Positions 16,497 to 22,354 of a DNA stretch of 27,999 nucleotides are shown here, piece by piece. The stretch is taken from positions 1-27,999 of IMG/VR virus record IMGVR_UViG_3300030419_002302; one strand, written 5' to 3'. The position numbers were made by a program, and so were the translations under genes. Source of the stretch: a virus. The notes under the pieces were generated by a model. That model saw only the letters and a list, made by a program, of their open reading frames with translations, was not told the origin of the DNA and did not search any database. Every line of letters begins with the position of its first letter. The first letter of the stretch is position 1.

Positions 16497-16564
16497 GTCC
16501 CTATTAATATAATTAACTTTTTCGAGGATAAACAAGGATATTCTGGGATTCCCTCATAAAAAAC

Positions 16565-16825
16565 TTATTCAGGGTCTGTATATTTCTCCAAAAGTTTATG
16601 AGTTCTTTCTTTTTCTTTAACATCATTTACCGAAGTACCTAATATCTTTAACTCTAAACTACCGTAATAGTTCCCCTTATTAAAGCGCTCAAGAATAAAA
16701 AGTATACTCATCCACATAGGAGTTCCTTTTCCAAACTTATTAACATCAAAAGATTTATCTAAAGCTTGGATTATTCGTTCTTTAATTTTATCTCTTTGTT
16801 CTGGTGTATAATCTGTTATATTCAT
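16565..16825 (-). CDS. Hypothetical protein (86 aa)
   Basis: A short helical protein beginning MNITDYTPEQRDKIKERI. Its ATG overlaps the TGA of the glycosyltransferase by four bases, implying coupled translation. Two helical stretches (RIIQALDKSF; MSILFILERF) and a charged C-terminus are visible. There is no signal peptide or known motif. It may help the upstream enzyme, but that rests on coupling alone. Confidence 0.7.
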   Translation of the reverse strand: MNITDYTPEQRDKIKERIIQALDKSFDVNKFGKGTPMWMSILFILERFNKGNYYGSLELKILGTSVNDVKEKERTHKLLEKYTDPE

Positions 16826-17649
16826 TCTAATACCTTTCTTCCATCCCAGTGTACCATTCTAGGGCCTAAATGCAGAGTGGTTATTTTAGGGATAAATTTT
16901 CTTAGCCCTGGTTGCCACAAACTTGAAAAATAAGAATCACATCCAGCAGCTGTATCAAACTTATCTGGATATTCTTTATCAAAATGTTCTTGACAACTAA
17001 ATAATTGACCATAACCGAGAGGTAAGGGGTTATCTAATGTACTCTCTACATTTGAATTCCAGCCCATAGCACTAAATACTTCAGGGTCTTCTAATTCAAA
17101 ATATGGTTTCATAATTCTTAATCGTGATCTAGCATCAATAGGTAATAATTGAGTGAGATCATTCATTGTAGCAAATTCTTTATAGTTACCTCCTAAATAA
17201 AGAGGGTCAATAGTGTCTAATAATTCATGCCACTCATTTTCTCCTCTAACCCCTACATCCTTTTTCTTTAATATTCTTCTATAAAAGCCATATAAGTAAG
17301 CAGTATCTAAAGGGGGTAAATAATCATATAATCTTAAAGGCCAGAATATATCAGCATCAGTAATACAAATCCAGTCTTCACCTAAATCTTTTAATATTTC
17401 CAATCCTGCATTTAATGCAGCCCCTTTATTAAAATTATTTCCAAAGGCTTCAGTTGTAAAATAGGGGATTTCTAAATTTTTACAAGTTGTAATCGTATCT
17501 CCATCACTCGGTTTAGTAACTACATAAATTTCATCGAATACATTACGATTATGAGGTAACGTAAGTTCTAAATAATCATGAAAATCAACAGAAGTTAATA
17601 AAGCTACTATTCTATCGGGTTTTCTTACGTTTACGTTTTTTCTTAGAAT
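16822..17649 (-). CDS. Glycosyltransferase (GT-A type), start codon ATT
   Basis: A TTG start at 17403 would cut the fold in half. The frame is open upstream and encodes the missing N-terminal half: RIVALLTS (first strand), LPHNRNVFDEIYVVTKPSDG, then FNKGAALNAGLE, and the DxD-type motif DAD (98-100) within WICITDADIFW. The only start-like codon at the right place is ATT at 17647-17649, preceded by GGAGG with 5 nt spacing, giving 275 aa. The C-terminal part has LGYGQLFSC and GCDSYFSSLW, like the acceptor region of galactosyltransferase-type enzymes. It may glycosylate virion proteins or host surface sugars. Family member: fairly sure; ATT start: likely. Confidence 0.75.
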   Translation of the reverse strand: MLRKNVNVRKPDRIVALLTSVDFHDYLELTLPHNRNVFDEIYVVTKPSDGDTITTCKNLEIPYFTTEAFGNNFNKGAALNAGLEILKDLGEDWICITDADIFWPLRLYDYLPPLDTAYLYGFYRRILKKKDVGVRGENEWHELLDTIDPLYLGGNYKEFATMNDLTQLLPIDARSRLRIMKPYFELEDPEVFSAMGWNSNVESTLDNPLPLGYGQLFSCQEHFDKEYPDKFDTAAGCDSYFSSLWQPGLRKFIPKITTLHLGPRMVHWDGRKVLE

Positions 17650-17875
17650 GGTTTCCTCCTTTTTCTGGATGGAGTTTGTTATGTTGAGCCGGTGTCACTA
17701 GCTTCAGATTCTTTTTACTAGAATTCTTTTTGTTATGATCTTTGTGATGGACGATTTTACCGTCCCCTTTTTTAGCACCAGCCTTTTTCCTATAATAGGT
17801 TTTACTAATGCCGCCTTTCCAGCGACCATTAGATTTACCCATACGGGCCATTGGAGATTTTTTCTTTCTAGGCAA
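17612..17875 (-). CDS. HNH endonuclease-like protein
   Basis: 87 aa. The start chosen is TTG at 17873-17875 because GGGAG lies 6 nt upstream; the next ATG would remove eight residues. It has a basic N-terminus, an NG-W-GG segment, and an HNH core: HHKDHN at 43-48, N56, and HN-x-x-H at 65-69. The C-terminus is extremely basic. Free-standing HNH proteins of this kind in phages are homing-type nickases or packaging-associated nucleases. The gene directly abuts the stop of the upstream membrane-protein gene and overlaps the glycosyltransferase start by 38 nt. Confidence 0.75.
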   Translation of the reverse strand: MPRKKKSPMARMGKSNGRWKGGISKTYYRKKAGAKKGDGKIVHHKDHNKKNSSKKNLKLVTPAQHNKLHPEKGGNHSKKKRKRKKTR

Positions 17876-18055
17876 TTAAATCTCCCTTTCTTGTTCCTTG
17901 TAATTCTTTTTATTAGCTTTCTTTTTCTTCTTCTTTTTAGCTTTAGGTTTTTTTGGTTCTTCGCAACAATCATTACTCATTACGTTATTCTTCCAAATAT
18001 AAAGCCATAATAAAGCAAAGACTAAAAGTAGCATCATAATTAATATATTCATCAT
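17876..18055 (-). CDS. Small single-pass membrane protein (59 aa)
   Basis: MMNILIMMLLLVFALLWLYIW forms one membrane segment. It is followed by CC (residues 30-31), a Lys-rich tract (KKKKKKKANKK) and a charged tail. The start chosen overlaps the upstream TGA (ATGA); a start 12 nt earlier (MGLAMMN) is possible. The topology suggests an N-out or N-in inner-membrane anchor. No function is recognised; a lysis accessory role is conceivable given the neighbouring coiled-coil protein. Confidence 0.6.
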   Translation of the reverse strand: MMNILIMMLLLVFALLWLYIWKNNVMSNDCCEEPKKPKAKKKKKKKANKKNYKEQEREI

Positions 18056-18747
18056 CGCCAATCCCATAGTTTAATTAAGTTATATGTAACTCCGATACCT
18101 ACAATAGGTTCCGTCAAACCAGTACTAGTATTATAAGCAATACCTAAAAATGGACCTAAACTAAATTGGTTTCTCGGAGGTTCTATCTTTTGAACTTGAC
18201 CTCGACCCCTTATAGTTATACCGCCTACATAAGTTTCATCAATATAAGAAACAAAACTATTTCTATCTAGTTTCTCTATCTTAGGAGCCAAATTAATTTC
18301 TCCTACTGTATTGAAAGTAACTTTCTTAGCGGTTAAGTAATCATCTTTCCAGGCTACTAATACTTGCCCTTTAGTTTCATAATTCCCTACTCTATTAACT
18401 TGTTTATCTTCAAATTCAAACCTCTTATTTCCCGAAATACTATTAGATAATATAGGTTTTAAATTTAAAGTATCTATCCTTTCTTCAAGGATTTTTATTT
18501 TAGCTAATAAAGTAGCGTTTTCTTTCCCACGAATTCTATCATGTTCTTCTAAATCTGATATCAATCGCTCGTTATCTTTACCTAGTAAATTAACCTTATT
18601 TTTTAACTCTTCTATCTGATTTTCTTGGGATGTAATAACTAAAGATAATTCTTCTATCTTATTATTGTTAGTTATGTAAACACAATAAAGAAGAGCAATA
18701 GAGATAAGGAAAGAAATTAATTCTTTAAAGTATTTCATTAACGGCAT
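18052..18747 (-). CDS. Membrane-anchored coiled-coil protein (i-spanin-like candidate)
   Basis: 231 aa: an N-terminal membrane segment (residues ~8-26, LISFLISIALLYCVYI), a long coiled coil (~28-95), a beta-rich middle, and a Gly-rich C-terminal strand pair (FSLGPFLGIAYNTSTGLTEP, IVGIGVTYNLIKL). N-anchored coiled-coil proteins ending in such strands occur in phages of Bacteroidota-like hosts, near lysis genes. The gene overlaps the second CsgG-like gene by 23 nt. A role in bridging or disrupting the envelope at lysis is plausible but not shown. A GAGG element supports the start used. Confidence 0.55.
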   Translation of the reverse strand: MPLMKYFKELISFLISIALLYCVYITNNNKIEELSLVITSQENQIEELKNKVNLLGKDNERLISDLEEHDRIRGKENATLLAKIKILEERIDTLNLKPILSNSISGNKRFEFEDKQVNRVGNYETKGQVLVAWKDDYLTAKKVTFNTVGEINLAPKIEKLDRNSFVSYIDETYVGGITIRGRGQVQKIEPPRNQFSLGPFLGIAYNTSTGLTEPIVGIGVTYNLIKLWDWR

Positions 18748-19237
18748 TATATATAGCCTCTTTTAAAGCCCCGCCTATTTCTGTCCTATCAAATGGAATA
18801 TCATCTTCAATTTGGAAGCCTCTAGCATTAATCTGTTTATTAACTGTTCCAATTCCGTTACCGGTTTTTACTTCACCGGTTTTATTATTTTTTAATTCTA
18901 CTACAACTCTAACTTCAGTAGTCTGACTCTGGGTTCTGAATAATCCTAATATTGTAGTAGATTTTCTTGGACTCCCTAAATAAACAACTCTAGCAGTCAT
19001 TTCAAAATCTGAATCATTTTCAACTAATTCATATCTAGAATCCATTACATTTTCTTCCAAGATATTAGTAATACCTAGAAAAACCCTAGTATCTTCTAAA
19101 CCTTCTACTTCAGCTTGATTTACAAACTTAGAAATACTTAATGTAGGTATCTGTAAACGGTCTTGACCCACCATTGTAGGTTGTGGTAATTGAGCGTGTA
19201 TTAGCCCAATAAATAATATTAATAATAATCGTTTCAT
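18725..19237 (-). CDS. CsgG-like secreted protein, second copy (170 aa)
   Basis: Signal peptide MKRLLLILFIGLIHAQ, with cleavage likely after HAQ. The mature part has the order expected for the CsgG/curli-secretion-like fold: PTLSISKF start, SRYELVENDSDFEMTARVVYLG ('tdYlv.g.v' strand), RVVVELKNNKTGEV (strand-turn), GIGTV and a C-terminal helix TEIGGALKEAIYNAVNEI. No lipobox Cys. It is shorter than CsgG (~260-280 aa). A strong Shine-Dalgarno (AAGGAGATGGA). CsgG forms an outer-membrane export pore for curli; whether this short form can do so is unknown. Confidence 0.6.
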   Translation of the reverse strand: MKRLLLILFIGLIHAQLPQPTMVGQDRLQIPTLSISKFVNQAEVEGLEDTRVFLGITNILEENVMDSRYELVENDSDFEMTARVVYLGSPRKSTTILGLFRTQSQTTEVRVVVELKNNKTGEVKTGNGIGTVNKQINARGFQIEDDIPFDRTEIGGALKEAIYNAVNEIL

Positions 19238-19246
19238 TCCATCTCC

Positions 19247-20236
19247 TTAAAAATTGGCCCCAAATACTATGGAGTAATTTATATTTCTTTCGCCTAAATC
19301 ATTTACTAAAGTATTATACCCAACATAGAATCCTAGATTCATTTTAAAGGTATTAGTAACTTTAAAGTCTATATTCATTCCCGGATAAATTAATATCGGA
19401 CTTTCTAATAATAAATATTTCTTATCAACTTTAAATCCTTCAAAATACCTAAATACCGTATAACTTAAGAATGTTTGTAAATTTAAAGTATTCTCATTCT
19501 TCAATTCAATGGGGTAACGATATCCATACATAGTATTGATATTAAAAAAACCCTGTTCGGTTATCTGTCCTACACTAGAGCTTAATAACCCCACTTGAAG
19601 CAAATTACCTTTTAATAATTTACCATAGTTCCCAGTAATTAACCAGTCACTACCTTCAAAAGTTTGGTAATACAATAATCCCGCGTTCCAAAAAACACTT
19701 TGATTTTTGCCTTTAAATTTATGACTTCTGCCATGTAAACCCAAGATTTTCTTCAGATCTAGAGTAATATTAACTGTATAATTCATTTCCTGAGTTAAAT
19801 CAAAGTTTTCCTCAGTATAAACAGAGTTTAATGAGGTGACAACTCCATAATCATAAAAGGTATTTACAATATCTCCACCAACAAAACTGGGTTCACCCAC
19901 TCCAATATCTTCATCTTCATCACCTTCTAACTCATTTTCTAAATTTAAAGTTAAAGATGAGGCTAATACTTCTTCTGCTACATTTACTGCACAAGGGAAT
20001 AAATTTTCAAAATCTTTATAGACTTGTTGAGTCCAAGCTTGTAATGTTCCGTCTGCTACCTCAGTCCAAGTAAAGAATCTTCGTTGATTATAATAAGTGA
20101 CCCAAAAACCACCTTCAGTTACTTGAGTTGAATAATTCAGATTAACCGCTTGTTGATTACAAGGATCTATATAATTATAACCGAAAGTTTGTGGAAAAGC
20201 TAAACTAAGTAGCAGACTAAATAAAAAGACTCTCAT
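19247..20236 (-). CDS. Outer-membrane beta-barrel protein (329 aa)
   Basis: Signal peptide MRVFLFSLLLSLAFPQ. The mature protein has repeated amphipathic strands with alternating aromatic residues (NAGLLYYQTFEG, WLITGNYGKLL, LNLQTFLSYTVFRYFEGF, MNLGFYVGYNTLV) and ends in ...YSIVFGANF, with the terminal Phe typical of BAM-assembled barrels. An acidic stretch (ELEGDEDEDIGVGE) lies near residue 105. It sits between the two CsgG-like genes with gaps of 5 and 9 nt, which suggests a joint function. Family not recognised; similar to transporter-like barrels. Confidence 0.65.
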   Translation of the reverse strand: MRVFLFSLLLSLAFPQTFGYNYIDPCNQQAVNLNYSTQVTEGGFWVTYYNQRRFFTWTEVADGTLQAWTQQVYKDFENLFPCAVNVAEEVLASSLTLNLENELEGDEDEDIGVGEPSFVGGDIVNTFYDYGVVTSLNSVYTEENFDLTQEMNYTVNITLDLKKILGLHGRSHKFKGKNQSVFWNAGLLYYQTFEGSDWLITGNYGKLLKGNLLQVGLLSSSVGQITEQGFFNINTMYGYRYPIELKNENTLNLQTFLSYTVFRYFEGFKVDKKYLLLESPILIYPGMNIDFKVTNTFKMNLGFYVGYNTLVNDLGERNINYSIVFGANF

Positions 20237-20241
20237 TCATT

Positions 20242-20937
20242 TTACCAACCACGTTTTTCCATCCTTCTTAATACATTTGCTACAGCAGTTATAACAGCTC
20301 CTGTTGTTGCATAAGATACAGTTGATTGGTCAAAACTCATATTAAGGTCTTTTAAAAATCCTTCTCCTTCTTGAGAAGATGTGCCTAATCCACTACCAGT
20401 AATATATCTTCCATTTTCTACGTTGACTAAACGAACTTGAATACCAACCATTGTTTTATTGGATAGTTTTGCTTTTCTTCGTTGGACTACTTCTTCCCTA
20501 GATACTGCAAAATCATATAACTCAGCATATACAAAATATTTAGTTTGAGCAAATTGTCCTACGCTATCTAGTTCTTTATCAAGCATACCATCAACGCTTC
20601 TCTCCCATTCTCTTACCATCTTATTTAGCACTTCTTGTTTTTCTTCTACAAAATAAAACCTACCCGCTTCTTCTAGTACTTCAATAATACGTTGAGTAAC
20701 TCCAAAGCCAACTCTTTTATCTTTTAGTTCAGGGTATTGGTTTATGATATTTTGAGGAATGCTAATTTGTATTAATTGAACTCCTTCTGGTTCTCCATCA
20801 TACCATTTAATATCATCTAAAGTCTTTTCAGCTTCATAGTTAGCAACCTTTGATTGCACTTTTACTTTACCTGATTGAGCTGCACAAGCAGTCATCATAA
20901 AAGGTAATATCATCATTAAGATTAATAGTTTTTTCAT
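20242..20937 (-). CDS. CsgG-like lipoprotein (231 aa)
   Basis: Signal peptide ending MMTAC (lipobox-like, Cys18), so probably an outer-membrane lipoprotein. The mature domain matches the CsgG-like fold order: VGFGVTQRIIEVLEEAGRFYFVEEKQEVL ('l...l...grF.vveR..l'), then TKYFVYAELYDFAV, the basic strand region QRRKAKLSNKTMVGIQVRLVNVENGRYI, GSGLGTS, and a C-terminal helix with AVITAVANVLRRM. CsgG is the curli subunit exporter; CsgG-like lipoproteins also exist outside curli systems. No CsgA-, B-, E- or F-like gene was recognised, so curli export itself is not supported. Confidence 0.65.
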   Translation of the reverse strand: MKKLLILMMILPFMMTACAAQSGKVKVQSKVANYEAEKTLDDIKWYDGEPEGVQLIQISIPQNIINQYPELKDKRVGFGVTQRIIEVLEEAGRFYFVEEKQEVLNKMVREWERSVDGMLDKELDSVGQFAQTKYFVYAELYDFAVSREEVVQRRKAKLSNKTMVGIQVRLVNVENGRYITGSGLGTSSQEGEGFLKDLNMSFDQSTVSYATTGAVITAVANVLRRMEKRGW

Positions 20938-20947
20938 TTTTCTGTTC

Positions 20948-21328
20948 CTACTTTTTAAATTTCTTTAGTGGGTCGCCAGTAATGTCTTCAATTTCTTTAC
21001 TTAATGATTTAACATCTCTTTGTAATCCATTAATATCGCTTTTAATCTCGGATAAATCAACACCTTCATAACTGTCAATTCTTTCTTTAAGATAATCAAT
21101 ATCTTTTTCAAAAGCTTCTAACTTTTGTCCGACTAATTCAATATCTGAGGTTTCTGCAAACCCTTGAACTACTTGTTCTAACGAATCAATACGACCTGTA
21201 AAAGTATACCATCCCGCAATAAGAGAAGATAATACTGTTACTATAGCAATTATATTTTGGATTGATAATCCAAATTTTGCATTTTTGAGATTATCTACTA
21301 ATCCCTCTGCATCGACTTGTTTTGCCAT
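20948..21328 (-). CDS. Single-pass membrane coiled-coil protein (126 aa)
   Basis: A membrane segment at about residues 22-44 (IQNIIAIVTVLSSLIAGWYTF) is followed by a long coiled coil (GRIDSLEQVVQ to VKSLSKEIED) and a Lys-rich end. No signal peptide cleavage is expected. The Shine-Dalgarno AAGGAG overlaps the stop of the 42-aa gene. It could be a holin accessory, an Rz-like protein or a scaffold for the envelope proteins next to it. Family not recognised. Confidence 0.65.
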   Translation of the reverse strand: MAKQVDAEGLVDNLKNAKFGLSIQNIIAIVTVLSSLIAGWYTFTGRIDSLEQVVQGFAETSDIELVGQKLEAFEKDIDYLKERIDSYEGVDLSEIKSDINGLQRDVKSLSKEIEDITGDPLKKFKK

Positions 21329-21337
21329 AATTTCTCC

Positions 21338-21466
21338 TTATTTTTTATATTTACAAGTTTTAAAGCCTAATTTGCTTAATCCTAACTTGTCTTCATTTCC
21401 ACAAATAAAATATCTATGAACTAAAGCACCAATTAATACTCCAAGTAATAATAGTAGTAATTTCAT
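21338..21466 (-). CDS. Small membrane protein (42 aa)
   Basis: MKLLLLLLGVLIGALVHRYF, then ICGNEDKLGL and a basic tail KTCKYKK. One hydrophobic segment and two Cys are visible. It has a Shine-Dalgarno (AGAGGACGG) 4-5 nt before ATG and sits 12 nt after the PorV-like gene. It is too short for a family call and is possibly a membrane adaptor. Confidence 0.6.
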   Translation of the reverse strand: MKLLLLLLGVLIGALVHRYFICGNEDKLGLSKLGFKTCKYKK

Positions 21467-21478
21467 TTTTCCGTCCTC

Positions 21479-22354
21479 TTAAATTTCAAAACCTAATGAT
21501 AACATAACGGTTTTGTTATGGAAGCTATCCGGGTTCATTAAAAAACCAACATCTAATCCAAGTCCTTTAGCTTTAATTCCAGCCCCGAAAGTGAAATACT
21601 CAACCTCGTATTCCGGCTCCATATAATATCCTAGTCTAATCTCAAACAAATCTTTATAATAATATTCAGTTCCTAAACCTACTGAATAATATTCGTTATA
21701 TAATTTTGCGTCGGCTGCAATAGTAAATAAATTACCTAAAGTATATTTTGCAGCTAATCCCAATGAAGTAGGTAAATCTAAACTTTCATCAATAAAGTCA
21801 CTTTTAGTTCCTAAGTCTTTTACAACAATACCAATAGAAGCATAATCTCTTTCACTTAATCTGAAAGATTTTAAAGCCCCAATATCAATCCCAAAACTTG
21901 AACCAATATCAACAGTATCTATAAAATCATGGTTGTAAATATTAAATCTACCACCTAAAAGCCAACCTTTAATATTCTTACCATAACTTCCACTTAATTT
22001 ATAAGAAGAAGATTGAAAGCTTCCAATGATGATCCCGTTTGCATCGGCATGAACTTGGTCACCATAATCAAAATAAAATAATTCAACCCCGAAGCCTTTA
22101 GTATGAGTATATGTTAAATTGTGATATTGCATATCATCATTAAGGTTAGGGAGCCAAGATACACTAGTAAATCCAGCATAATTTGTGTCTAAAGCAATCA
22201 AAGCGGGGTTATGATATAAGTTCTTAATATTAGCATGAGATATACCTGTGTTTCCCATTCCCGCACTATAAACACTTGGGTTAATAGTAAAAATTTGATT
22301 AGCTTGAGCAAATAAGCCTGCAGTTAATAATACTATACTTAATAATTTTTTCAT
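21479..22354 (-). CDS. PorV/PorQ-like outer-membrane protein
   Basis: Signal peptide MKKLLSIVLLTAGLFAQ. Next comes the hallmark N-terminal motif of the PorV/PorQ/FadL-like family: SAGMGNTGIS, then NIKNLYHNPALI. Fourteen or so amphipathic strands follow (e.g. FGVELFYFDYG, YKLSGSYGKNI, FEIRLGYYMEPE, GLGLDVGFLM), 291 aa in all, near the usual length. PorV is the outer-membrane shuttle that collects type IX cargo and hands it to the attachment machinery. The ATG overlaps the TGA of the type IX cargo gene by four bases, which is strong evidence that the two are produced together and may interact. Whether PorV- or PorQ-like cannot be decided by eye. Confidence 0.75.
   Translation of the reverse strand: MKKLLSIVLLTAGLFAQANQIFTINPSVYSAGMGNTGISHANIKNLYHNPALIALDTNYAGFTSVSWLPNLNDDMQYHNLTYTHTKGFGVELFYFDYGDQVHADANGIIIGSFQSSSYKLSGSYGKNIKGWLLGGRFNIYNHDFIDTVDIGSSFGIDIGALKSFRLSERDYASIGIVVKDLGTKSDFIDESLDLPTSLGLAAKYTLGNLFTIAADAKLYNEYYSVGLGTEYYYKDLFEIRLGYYMEPEYEVEYFTFGAGIKAKGLGLDVGFLMNPDSFHNKTVMLSLGFEI

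Noticed and set aside
17704-18010. Minus-strand ORF 17704-17973 and plus-strand ORF 17735-18010
   Set aside because: Alternative frames of the HNH and small membrane genes; composition is only Lys/Arg- or Phe-rich and the HNH motif is in the other frame.
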